A DNA stretch of 12,047 nucleotides, taken from the NCBI GenBank assembly GCA_037139735.1, contig JBAXFU010000097.1:1-12047 (forward strand), in the 5' to 3' direction. The DNA is from UBA2402 sp037139735 (GTDB taxonomy: Bacteria > Planctomycetota > Phycisphaerae > Phycisphaerales > UBA1924). Within the stretch, counting starts at the first letter, position 1. Each line of letters begins with the position of its first letter. Positions 1 to 6,272 of the stretch are shown here, in pieces. A model generated the notes under the pieces. It ran no database searches and had not been told where the DNA came from. It worked only from the letters and a program-made list of their open reading frames with translations. A program made the position numbers and the translations under genes.

Positions 1-149
1 GAAACGCCGCCACCCCCGGCTACGTTCGGGAATCGCTTCGCGATTGGGCAATGGCGTCGATCCGCGCGAGGGGTCGCGTGCTGATGCGATCGTTCGTGGC
101 GCATCGATCGCCACCCTCCACCGCGACATGACGCGCCCGTGCACCCAGG

Positions 150-167
150 GCTCGCGCGCAAAGCCGG
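150..167 (+). repeat. Short dispersed motif, left copy
   Basis: GCTCGCGCGCAAAGCCGG matches the sequence at 12030-12047 at 16 of 18 positions. Here it lies 85 nt before the 86-bp repeat; at the right edge it lies 13 nt after that repeat. The motif may be part of a longer dispersed element cut by the window edge. Confidence 0.5.
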
Positions 168-170
168 GCA

Positions 171-196
171 GCGCACCACGGCTCCATCTGGTGCGC
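171..196. repeat. Inverted repeat, 7-bp stem
   Basis: GCGCACC (171-177) and GGTGCGC (190-196) are perfectly complementary around a 12-nt loop. No T-tract follows on either strand. Its role is unknown; it may be part of the same structured intergenic element as the repeat downstream. Confidence 0.5.
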
Positions 197-252
197 CCCA
201 AAGCGGGCGAGAAGTCAGGCCCCACGCCCCTTCGCGAGAAGCCTCACACCCT

Positions 253-338
253 CACCACAACGCACGCCGCCCGAAGGGCGGACGAATGGTGCCACCGGTG
301 ACCGAACCCGCGCAGCGGGTGAGGGAAACCCGTGGAAG
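253..338 (+). repeat. 86-bp structured intergenic repeat, left copy
   Basis: This aligns without gaps to 11931-12016, with 79 of 86 positions identical by my hand count. It contains CCGCCC-GAA-GGGCGG and ACCCGC-GCA-GCGGGT, both 6-bp stems with 3-nt loops. The second hairpin sits inside a possible outer stem, CCACCGGT with ACCCGTGG, which has one C-C mismatch in this copy. Most differences between the copies fall in loops or unpaired bases, as expected for an element kept for its fold. It lies 16 nt beyond the stop codon of the minus-strand lipoprotein gene. It could be a REP-like DNA repeat, a small non-autonomous mobile element or a structured RNA; I cannot tell which. Confidence 0.8.
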
Positions 339-354
339 GGCATCAACGCATCGC

Positions 355-1605
355 TCATGGTCTCCACATGCCCTGGGTCGGGTCGATGCGGCCGTGCGCG
401 CCGGTCGTGCGCCACCAGTCGGTCGCGTCGGCCGTGGTCATGAAGGGCGCGCCGGCCACCTTCGAGGCCACGCGGAGCAGGAACGCACGGTCGGCCTCGG
501 TCAGGCCCGTGTCCTCCAGCGTCGAGAAGAGATCCGCCAGCGCGCCCATCGTCCGATTCGACAGGAACCGCTTGTGCACGCCGAAGGCCGTCAGGCTCGA
601 CACCATCTCGCGCGACGCGGCACGCAGCATCTCCGGGCTCGGGTTCGGGTTCGAGAGCGTCGCGAACAGCGTCGAGGAGTGATCGAGCACCACGCGGGGC
701 ACGGCCGCGTCCACCGCCGCGATGGTCAGACGGACGTAGGGGCAGCCCAGCGCAAGGTCGGGCGCGTCCTTGGCGGCGATCGTGCCGCTGCGACGGTCGA
801 GCACCAGGTCGCGTCGCCAGAACGAAGCGTCGTCCTTCGCCATGGGTTCGCGACCCACCACCAGCCACGTGCCCTGCATGAACGGGGGCAGGTCGTTGGG
901 CCCGGCGCGTTCGATGAACTCGCCGGCGTAGAACTGCGGGGAGAAGTCGATGATGGTGGTGTTGGCGCGGCTCGCGAGCACGAAGCCCGCCGCACGGATC
1001 GCCGCGGCCGCGCCGCTCGAGGCGGGGTGGGGCACGAAGCTCGAGAGCCCGCCGACGGATTCCTCGAGTTGCTCGAAGACGCGCCGCGTGGCGGCGTTGC
1101 GTTCGGCGGTGACATCGATGACCCGGAGCGTGAACCGGGGCGGGTTGACCGGACTCCACGCCCGTTCGCTGTGGACGAGCAGACTGTCGAAGCCGAGCTT
1201 CTGCCCGCCCCGGACGTTGCGTTGGTACCAGACGGCATAGGACTCCGGGGCTCGGCCCGCCCCCGCGTTGAGGTCCAGCAGCAGCACCACGTCGCGAGGA
1301 CCCGCGGCGTCGCGGGGGAGGTAGACGTCGTTGACCACGACCGAGACGGGGTCGCCCGGGAGAATCTCGAGGGCGCGGTCGGCCGGTGTGCGGGCCTCGT
1401 AGCCGTGGCGGAGCGTGAGGCGGTTGACGTCGGCCGGGTCGGGGCGGGCAAAGAGCAGGCGATGCTCGACGTGGCGACTGGGCGTCCACGCGCCGGCGGG
1501 GTCGGGGGCCGCTTGCGGGCCGGCGCAGCCCGCGGCGGCAAGCAGCCACAGGGTGGCGCTCAGCGACGCGAGGCGGGTGATGGGCTGGGCAGCATGGTCG
1601 TGCAT
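355..1605 (-). CDS. Predicted lipoprotein of unknown function
   Basis: The gene encodes 416 residues. The N-terminus has a short polar segment, a hydrophobic stretch and the lipobox LLAAAGC, placing the lipidated cysteine at residue 27. The mature protein should therefore be anchored to a membrane, facing the periplasm. I do not recognise a family in the rest. It has alternating hydrophobic strands, including DVVLLLDLNAG near residues 100-110 and NTTIIDFSPQFYAGEF in the middle, and a C-terminal helical part ending near WWRTTGAHGR. The start is supported by a perfect AGGAGG four bases before the ATG. The gene is divergent from the next one, with 124 bp between starts. No catalytic motif is visible, so a structural or binding role is as likely as an enzyme. 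Confidence 0.85.
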   Translation of the reverse strand: MHDHAAQPITRLASLSATLWLLAAAGCAGPQAAPDPAGAWTPSRHVEHRLLFARPDPADVNRLTLRHGYEARTPADRALEILPGDPVSVVVNDVYLPRDAAGPRDVVLLLDLNAGAGRAPESYAVWYQRNVRGGQKLGFDSLLVHSERAWSPVNPPRFTLRVIDVTAERNAATRRVFEQLEESVGGLSSFVPHPASSGAAAAIRAAGFVLASRANTTIIDFSPQFYAGEFIERAGPNDLPPFMQGTWLVVGREPMAKDDASFWRRDLVLDRRSGTIAAKDAPDLALGCPYVRLTIAAVDAAVPRVVLDHSSTLFATLSNPNPSPEMLRAASREMVSSLTAFGVHKRFLSNRTMGALADLFSTLEDTGLTEADRAFLLRVASKVAGAPFMTTADATDWWRTTGAHGRIDPTQGMWRP

Positions 1606-1608
1606 GGG

Positions 1609-1616
1609 TCCTCCTT
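1609..1616 (-). promoter_or_regulatory. Strong Shine-Dalgarno site of the lipoprotein gene
   Basis: On the minus strand the sequence reads AAGGAGGA followed by CCC and the ATG at 1605. It is the best ribosome binding site in the window and fixes the start codon. Confidence 0.8.
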
Positions 1617-1715
1617 GGTGTGGCGGCCCATGCTACCGGACGGTCGGGGCGCGTGGGCCCTTGGGGCGGCGGATCGAGGAGCGATGCGTCGCGCACGGGG
1701 ACCGCGGGCGGGTCG

Positions 1716-1721
1716 TACAGT
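1716..1721 (+). promoter_or_regulatory. Candidate -10 box, possibly of a leaderless transcript
   Basis: TACAGT matches TATAAT at four of six positions and ends eight bases before the ATG at 1730. No clear -35 box or Shine-Dalgarno sequence is visible. If the box is real, transcription would begin at or beside the start codon. A similar block, TACAGT followed by a GGCGG, occurs at 2600-2612 upstream of the gspG-like gene. Weak evidence. Confidence 0.3.
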
Positions 1722-1729
1722 TGGCGGTC

Positions 1730-2437
1730 ATGAGCATGCCCCCACTTGCCTGCCGCCTGTATGACGACGACGCCGACACGCTGATGCGAAGCGACGTCTT
1801 CGCCGATCACGCGACGCTCCTGCCCGGCGCGAGCGGGCAGCGGGCGGGCGAACGCGTGCGGATCATGTGGGGCCAGGACCTGCTCCGCGACCTGCTCGAC
1901 GGGCGGTATCGCACCGTGGTCTGCGGCGTGAACGACGAGGACAACAGCCACGGCATCATCGCGCAGCTCGTCGACATGATGCAGACGAGCCAATGGACCC
2001 CGCGAACCGTCACCAGCTACGCGCGAATGTTCCAGGAGTCGGTCTCGGTGCACGCGGCTGGCGATCGCGAGCCCTACGTGCTCAAGTACGACCTCGATTC
2101 CATCCTGATCCTGGGCATCTTGCGCCCCAAGGGGCGACAGCACCTGACGCTGGATGATCTCTACCGGGGCTTCCGCACGGTGAGCAAGATGCTCGGCGAC
2201 CGGCGCGAGCGTCAGCCCGCGGCGGCGGTCAGCTTCCTGAACGCGAAGGCCAACCGGCTGCTCGGGCCCGACGGCGTCGAACCGAGCTTCGAGAGCGTGC
2301 TGCGGACGATGTTCAACGCCGGCTTCCGGGGCGATGTCTACACGGCCCCGGCGATGTGGAAGTTCGGCCACGTGGGGGTCTTCCCGACCTATCCCTTCCC
2401 CGAGGGGCTCGACCGCATGCGGGGCGGCAGCTCCTGA
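1730..2437 (+). CDS. Conserved-looking protein of unknown function
   Basis: The gene encodes 235 residues, read from the ATG just after the divergent intergenic region. An upstream extension in the same frame would run into the lipoprotein gene and is Arg/Gly-rich, so I rejected it. No signal peptide or membrane segment is seen, so the protein is probably cytoplasmic. It has an ordinary mixed composition, with segments such as TVVCGVNDEDNSHGIIAQLVDMM (split here only for description of residues about 60-82) and a FGHVGVFPTYPFPEGL stretch near the C-terminus. I do not recognise the family and see no nucleotide-binding or metal-binding signature. It is 265 bp upstream of the pseudopilin operon on the same strand, but that distance gives little support for a shared role. 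Confidence 0.75.
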   Translation: MSMPPLACRLYDDDADTLMRSDVFADHATLLPGASGQRAGERVRIMWGQDLLRDLLDGRYRTVVCGVNDEDNSHGIIAQLVDMMQTSQWTPRTVTSYARMFQESVSVHAAGDREPYVLKYDLDSILILGILRPKGRQHLTLDDLYRGFRTVSKMLGDRRERQPAAAVSFLNAKANRLLGPDGVEPSFESVLRTMFNAGFRGDVYTAPAMWKFGHVGVFPTYPFPEGLDRMRGGSS

Positions 2438-2702
2438 GCGAGGCGTAGGGTGGCCGCGGGGGGGGGGACGATCGAGGGTTTTGCGCGAACATCACCCGGC
2501 CGGGCGTGAACACCCGGGCGTGACGGACATCGCATGGCGGGTCCTGTTCGCCGCAGGGGCGACGGGCCGATGGGAAAGGCCATGGGTTGGGCCGCTCACT
2601 ACAGTGGGGCGGATCGGCAACCACGCGGCGGCTCGAACCCGAACAGGACCCGTCAGGCGGGTCTGCGGGACCGGGGCGTCTCGACATCGGACGGAAGGCA
2701 TC
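2438..2702 (+). promoter_or_regulatory. Intergenic region upstream of the pseudopilin operon
   Basis: This stretch holds no gene. It has a run of ten G at 2458-2467; a pair of related blocks, CACCCGGCCGGGCGTGAA (2493-2510) and CACCCGGGCGTGAC (2511-2524), the first containing the palindrome CCCGGCCGGG; and an imperfect inverted repeat centred on CACTACAGTG (2592-2612). TACAGT within the last is a possible -10 box, which would give a leader of about 90 nt, but no matching -35 box is seen. I infer that the operon promoter lies here; the exact site is uncertain. Confidence 0.4.
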
Positions 2703-3140
2703 ATGCAGCATCACATCCATTCGGCGGCGGCATCTCAGGCGAAGCGCACCCGCACGCGGCGTCAGGCCAAGGGCTTTTCGCTGCTCGAGCTGACGCTCGT
2801 GCTGGCGATCATCGGCATTCTCATCGCTGCCGCGGCGTACAACCTCGTGGGCGCAAGCAGCCGCGCCAAGACGCAGGTGACCAAGGCGAGCATGAGCACG
2901 ATCAAGGGCGCGCTCTCCTCGTACAACATCCAGCACAGCAGCTATCCGCCCACGCTCCAGACGCTGATCACCACGAAGTTCCTCGACGACAAGCCGCTCA
3001 AGGATGCGTGGGGCCGCGAGTGGATGTACGACCCCCGCGGCCGCAGCCGCGACCAGCCGTACATGCTGGGCTCTGGCGGCGAGGACGGCCAGCCGGGCAA
3101 CGAGGACGACATCGACGTCTGGACCATGGACAAGCAGTGA
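2703..3140 (+). CDS. gspG: GspG-like major pseudopilin
   Basis: The gene encodes 145 residues, close to the usual GspG size. A 24-residue basic leader ends in Gly24, followed by FSLLELTLVLAIIGILIAAA, the classic type IV prepilin N-terminus with Phe as first mature residue and Glu29 at mature position 5. The hydrophobic helix would span the inner membrane and pack in the pseudopilus. The C-terminal part has the GspG pattern: PPTLQTLI, then DAWGREWMYDP, then GSGGEDGQPGNEDDIDVW, an acidic loop like the calcium-binding loop of GspG proteins. In the family, GspG forms the main shaft of the type II secretion pseudopilus. The ATG is preceded by GGAAGG four bases upstream. An earlier in-frame start would lengthen the leader with low-quality sequence. 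The stop lies inside an 11-bp tandem array. Confidence 0.93.
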   Translation: MQHHIHSAAASQAKRTRTRRQAKGFSLLELTLVLAIIGILIAAAAYNLVGASSRAKTQVTKASMSTIKGALSSYNIQHSSYPPTLQTLITTKFLDDKPLKDAWGREWMYDPRGRSRDQPYMLGSGGEDGQPGNEDDIDVWTMDKQ

Positions 3141-3195
3141 ACGGCCCGGCCGTGAATGGGCCGTAAATAGGCCGTGAAGAGGCCGTGAGCAGGGC
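3137..3195 (+). repeat. 11-bp tandem array across the gspG stop codon
   Basis: Four adjacent 11-bp units are clear at 3148-3191: GGCCGTGAATG, GGCCGTAAATA, GGCCGTGAAGA and GGCCGTGAGCA. A related partial unit, GTGAACGGCC, overlaps the gspG stop codon at 3138-3140. Each unit carries a TGA or TAA, so stops fall in all three forward frames. The period is close to one DNA turn, which would put any bound protein on one face. It fills most of the 84-bp gap before the next pseudopilin gene. Function unknown. Confidence 0.8.
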
Positions 3196-3224
3196 AATGG
3201 ACTGGCGGTGCGGCTGAGGCGACG

Positions 3225-3944
3225 ATGAGCGGCTCGCGTGTCACAACCCGGTCGCGTGCATCGCGTCGCGCGTTGCGTGTGACGTCGCATGTGACGTTGC
3301 GTGTGGCGTCGCGACGGGGCCTCACCTTTCTCGAGGTCGTGCTCTCGGTGGTGCTGCTGGTCGTCGTGACGTCGATGGTCATGCAGGCCATCAACAGCAT
3401 GCTCGCGGCACAGGTGATGCACCGTCAGCGGCTCGGGGCGGCGGAACTGGCGAATCGCCTGACGCTGCAGTACCTCGACGACAAGCGATCGATGCCCGCC
3501 CAGGGCTTGCCCATCGTGTACGGACGCGACCGGTACCGCTGGGAATACGACGAGCGACCGGTGACGATCACGCCGGCCAGACCCGAGGCGGTGCAGACCA
3601 GGAACACGGCGACGCAGACCCTCAGCCGCATCATCTCGGTGACGGTGCGAGTGTGGCTTGGCGAAGAGAGCGGCGGGTCCTATGCCTATGACGCCGCGGT
3701 GCCCGCATACGTCCTCTCGCGGGTCGTCAATCCGGTCGCCTTGCGCAACCCCGACAGCATCGAGAAGATGCTCAAGAACCCCGAGGCGTACCGCGAGTTC
3801 CTGGCGGCCCTGACGGGCGGCGGGCCGGCGCCGACGCCGGGCGATGGCAAGTCCCAGCCCGCTCCCAAGGGGCCCAATCCCAAGGGGCCGGCGCCCAAAG
3901 GCCCACCTTCGAAGGCCCCGGCACCCAAGGGAGGATCGAAGTGA
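3225..3944 (+). CDS. GspI-like minor pseudopilin with Pro/Lys tail
   Basis: The gene encodes 239 residues. Gly32 followed by LTFLEVVLSVVLLVVV is a prepilin-type N-terminus with Glu37 at mature position 5. The position after gspG and before a longer pseudopilin suggests the GspI slot; GspH cannot be excluded. The 32-residue leader is long and very Arg-rich, with a tetrapeptide-like repeat (RVTS, HVTL, RVAS). The protein is about twice the usual GspI length. Its C-terminus, from about residue 200, is a Pro/Lys/Gly tail built on PKGP units and ending APKGGSK. Minor pseudopilins of this class form the tip complex that starts pseudopilus assembly. The ATG follows GAGG at five bases. The end overlaps the next start by four bases (GTGA), implying translational coupling. 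Confidence 0.85.
   Translation: MSGSRVTTRSRASRRALRVTSHVTLRVASRRGLTFLEVVLSVVLLVVVTSMVMQAINSMLAAQVMHRQRLGAAELANRLTLQYLDDKRSMPAQGLPIVYGRDRYRWEYDERPVTITPARPEAVQTRNTATQTLSRIISVTVRVWLGEESGGSYAYDAAVPAYVLSRVVNPVALRNPDSIEKMLKNPEAYREFLAALTGGGPAPTPGDGKSQPAPKGPNPKGPAPKGPPSKAPAPKGGSK
3275..3310 (+). repeat. Three 12-bp units in the GspI-like leader
   Basis: The units are GCGTGTGACGTC, GCATGTGACGTT and GCGTGTGGCGTC. They keep the reading frame and encode most of the basic segment just before the prepilin cleavage glycine. Confidence 0.75.
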
Positions 3945-5221
3945 CGTCCGCACGGCCTGTCGCCCGCACGAGTCGCCGTCGCGGCGGCTTCACCATGCTT
4001 GAGCTGGTGCTGGCCGCCTCGCTGGGAGGGTTCGTGATCCTCGCGACGCTGGCGGTCTTCCTGCAGATCGATCGCACCGAGACGCTCCTCTCGGCGAGGA
4101 CGCGAGACGCCAACGAGTTGGCGAACATGCGGCTGGTGATCGAGCGTGCCACGAGCAACTTCGTGATGTCGACGGATCCGGTGCCCGCCAGGGAACAGGC
4201 CAAGGCGGGCGAGACGGGGACCAACTCGAGGTTCGACGACAGCCGCCTGAAGCAGATGCTCGCCTCGGAGGTGGCGCCGCGGATGGTGCTCGAGGATGAT
4301 CCGGCGCTTGCGAACATCGCGATTCGGCGGCAGGGTTCGGCGGATTGGACGGCCGACGCGACCAAGGTGCAGCGGCTGGAGATGGTGCTCTCGGATCCGC
4401 CCGTGCCGCAGGAGGAGTCGGACCCCTTCGGTCGCGTCGACGGCGGGATGGGAGAGCGTCGCAAGTTCTACGTTCGAGGCGATCTGACGGAGCGTCGCGA
4501 GCGGGCGAAGGCCAAGGAGGGCAAGGCGGGTCGCGACGAGGGCGATGGTCCGCTGAAGAAGGACAAGGACCCCAAGGAGAAAGAGCCGCGGGAGAAGGGT
4601 GAAGGGGAGGGCAAGCCGCAGGATGCACGCGGGGGCACGACGACGGAGGCGGACGTGGCGCCGGTGCGTGCGGTGCGGGGCGCCTTCGAGCTTCGACCGC
4701 AGCCCTTGACGCGGGCGCAGGCGTTGGCGATCGAGCGAGGGGAGCGACCCGAGGAGGAGCGGGCGTGGCAGATGTGGTGGGTGCCGCTGAGGCCGCGAGA
4801 GAGCGGGCTCGAGCCGGCGGAGCGAGAGTCGCCCGAGGTGGCGTCGGAGTTCCTGATCGCCTCGAACCTGCGGTATGTGCAGTGGACGATGTTCGATGAC
4901 GGCGAGCACAAGTCGCGGATGGTCGCGACGTGGGAACAGCAGTTGCCCGCGTACATCGAGGTGGCGGTGCAGACGATGTCGGGGTTGGATGCCAACTGGA
5001 TGTTCGAGGTGGACTGGGGCCGCGGGCCCGAGGTGCCGCCGCGGCCGAAGATGCCGGGCCAACAGGAGGGCAAGCCCGAGGATGGCAAGGGCGGGCCCCC
5101 GCCCAAGTCGGATCCCAAGTCGGATCCCAAGTCCGGCGCGCGTCAGATCGCGCCGAGCCGATCGGTGTTGTCGGGTGGCAAGGGTGGCGACAAGAGTGGC
5201 GGCAAGGGGGGTGGCAAGTGA
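3941..5221 (+). CDS. GspJ-like pseudopilin with charged insert and Gly/Lys tail
   Basis: The gene encodes 426 residues, roughly twice the usual GspJ size. A 16-residue leader ends in Gly16, followed by FTMLELVLAASLGGFVILAT, with Glu21 at mature position 5. The GTG start overlaps the previous stop and is preceded by GGGAGGA. Placement between the GspI-like and GspK-like genes supports a GspJ assignment. A strongly charged Lys/Glu/Asp-rich stretch at about residues 185-235 interrupts the globular part, which resumes with FELRPQPLTRAQALAIERGE. The last 60 residues are low complexity: three PKSD-like units (5102-5137) and a tail ending GGKGGGK. The insert and tail are probably disordered and exposed. 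In the family, GspJ joins GspI and GspK in the tip complex. The last four bases overlap the next gene. Confidence 0.85.
   Translation: MTSARPVARTSRRRGGFTMLELVLAASLGGFVILATLAVFLQIDRTETLLSARTRDANELANMRLVIERATSNFVMSTDPVPAREQAKAGETGTNSRFDDSRLKQMLASEVAPRMVLEDDPALANIAIRRQGSADWTADATKVQRLEMVLSDPPVPQEESDPFGRVDGGMGERRKFYVRGDLTERRERAKAKEGKAGRDEGDGPLKKDKDPKEKEPREKGEGEGKPQDARGGTTTEADVAPVRAVRGAFELRPQPLTRAQALAIERGERPEEERAWQMWWVPLRPRESGLEPAERESPEVASEFLIASNLRYVQWTMFDDGEHKSRMVATWEQQLPAYIEVAVQTMSGLDANWMFEVDWGRGPEVPPRPKMPGQQEGKPEDGKGGPPPKSDPKSDPKSGARQIAPSRSVLSGGKGGDKSGGKGGGK
5102..5137 (+). repeat. Three 12-bp units in the GspJ-like tail
   Basis: CCCAAGTCGGAT occurs twice and is followed by CCCAAGTCCGGC. The units are in frame and encode PKSDPKSDPKSG in the low-complexity C-terminus. 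Confidence 0.8.
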
Positions 5222-6057
5222 CCTTCGCGTCTCGTGATCGCGCGATGGCGTTGCCGATCGTGCTGCTGCTGGTGCTGGTGGCGGGCGTGGTGATCTCGAT
5301 GATGATGGATCGCCACGTGGCCCAGGCCTTGACCGTGCAGCGCGAACTCCAGCAATACGCCTTTCATCATGCCTCCAAGGGCGTGCAGGAGGCGGTGGAG
5401 GCGTGGCTCCGCCTGTCGGGCGCGGGTCGGAACATGAACGACGCCATCGAACTCGACGGACACGCCTTCGACATGACCCTCGACGACGGCTCGATGGTCC
5501 GCGTGTCGCTCTTCGACGCCCAAGGGGGCGTGCTCGTGGAGATGGCCGGCCTGTCGCAGGAGGCCCGCGAACTCGGCCGCGCCATGGTCGGCGAGTTGCA
5601 GGACGCGGCGGGTCCCGAGGCGGCGCGATTCATCCGGCGCGAAGGACCGCTCCCGGTCAGCGTCAACGCCGCTCCCCCCGAGGTGCTGGCGGCGGCCGTG
5701 AGTGCGGCGGCCGACGGCGAGAACGTGCAGTCGATCGTCGACGAGATCCTCCACGCCAGGGAGTCGGAAGCCATCTCCCAGGAATCGCTCAATGAAGTCC
5801 TCACGAAGGCGAACGCGCCTCCGGAGATCCGCCCGCGGCTCGGGTTGGTGCTCACCGCCCAGCCCTCCCTCTGGCGGGTGGTCGCCGAGGTTCAGGGGAG
5901 TCGTGCCGCGTACTCGGGCAGGTCCGGTCGCCGCTTCTGCGGCTTGGTGGTGCTCTCGGGCAACCTCTCGGGCAACAGCAAGGACCGGGCGACCGCCCTG
6001 CAGCGAAACTCCATGATCACCTCGTGGGAGGACTGCACCGAGCAGTCGACGCCCTGA
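5218..6057 (+). CDS. gspK: GspK-like minor pseudopilin
   Basis: The gene encodes 279 residues from a GTG that overlaps the previous stop (GTGA). The N-terminus, RDRAMALPIVLLLVLVAGVV, fits GspK proteins, which often read R-G-[MV]-A-L and lack Glu at mature position 5. Here the residue before the likely mature Met10 is Ala instead of Gly. Prepilin peptidases generally prefer Gly, so processing may differ. The phrase SVNAAPPEVLAAAV near residues 148-161 resembles the asparagine-proline motif before the helix-hairpin-like part of GspK. The C-terminus has two cysteines (FCGLVV and WEDCTE). GspK caps the pseudopilus tip in known systems. It closes the first operon; a 215-bp gap follows. Assignment rests on N-terminus, motif and gene order. 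Confidence 0.82.
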   Translation: MTFASRDRAMALPIVLLLVLVAGVVISMMMDRHVAQALTVQRELQQYAFHHASKGVQEAVEAWLRLSGAGRNMNDAIELDGHAFDMTLDDGSMVRVSLFDAQGGVLVEMAGLSQEARELGRAMVGELQDAAGPEAARFIRREGPLPVSVNAAPPEVLAAAVSAAADGENVQSIVDEILHARESEAISQESLNEVLTKANAPPEIRPRLGLVLTAQPSLWRVVAEVQGSRAAYSGRSGRRFCGLVVLSGNLSGNSKDRATALQRNSMITSWEDCTEQSTP

Positions 6058-6272
6058 GGTGAAGACCTTGGGGGGTTGCGTCCGCCGCTCGGGGGAAGGG
6101 GCGGCCTCGGACATGGTCTCCGCGGACCGGTCCTGCCGATGGAGGAGGCACACAGTCCCGCGGCCATCGAGACGCCCCCGGGGCGTCGCGGATTCGGGGG
6201 AGGAGCGAGGGTATTGTTCGGGTCGGGATCCCGTGGCGGTTGGTCGGGTCGGATCTGGTTCGGCGGCATCGA
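6058..6272 (+). promoter_or_regulatory. Gap between GspK-like and GspC-like genes
   Basis: No gene is seen. The gap holds a perfect palindrome, GACGCCCC-C-GGGGCGTC (6171-6187), and a spaced direct repeat, GGGTCGGGATC (6220-6230) and GGGTCGGATC (6246-6255). TATTGT (6212-6217) is a weak -10 candidate with no clear -35 box. The gap is much larger than elsewhere in the cluster, so a second promoter or an attenuation point for the C-L-M genes is plausible. No T-tract follows the palindrome. Confidence 0.35.
6171..6187. repeat. Perfect 17-bp palindrome
   Basis: GACGCCCC and GGGGCGTC flank a single central C. As RNA it could form a 7-bp stem with a 3-nt loop; as DNA it could bind a dimeric protein. 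There is no following T-run, so a standard terminator is unlikely. Confidence 0.55.

Larger units (their letters stand above)
1..354. other. Non-coding left edge with hairpins and repeat
   Basis: I see no credible gene here; open frames are short and Arg/Pro-rich. The stretch holds several perfect inverted repeats: AATCGC/GCGATT with a TTC loop (31-45), GCGCACC/GGTGCGC with a 12-nt loop (171-196), and the structured 86-bp repeat at 253-338 listed separately. An 18-nt motif, GCTCGCGCGCAAAGCCGG (150-167), recurs with 16 of 18 matches at the extreme right end of the window (12030-12047). The region lies beyond the 3' end of the minus-strand lipoprotein gene, so hairpins here could also end its transcript. 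That role is inference, since no T-tract was seen. Confidence 0.6.

Noticed and set aside
31..45. AATCGC-TTC-GCGATT hairpin as a third copy of the 86-bp repeat
   Set aside because: It shares the 6-3-6 shape and a few flanking bases (GAA before, GGG after), but the surrounding sequence does not align well enough to claim homology.
215..2371. Long minus-strand open frame (718 codons) and a plus-strand frame at 139-1764
   Set aside because: Both products are Arg/Pro-rich and lack domains. The minus-strand lipoprotein at 355-1605 has a lipobox and a strong ribosome binding site, and the frame at 1730-2437 has normal composition.
6057..6068. AGGT-GAAG-ACCT hairpin at the gspK stop as a terminator
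   Set aside because: The stem is only 4 bp and no T-run follows, so it is not convincing.
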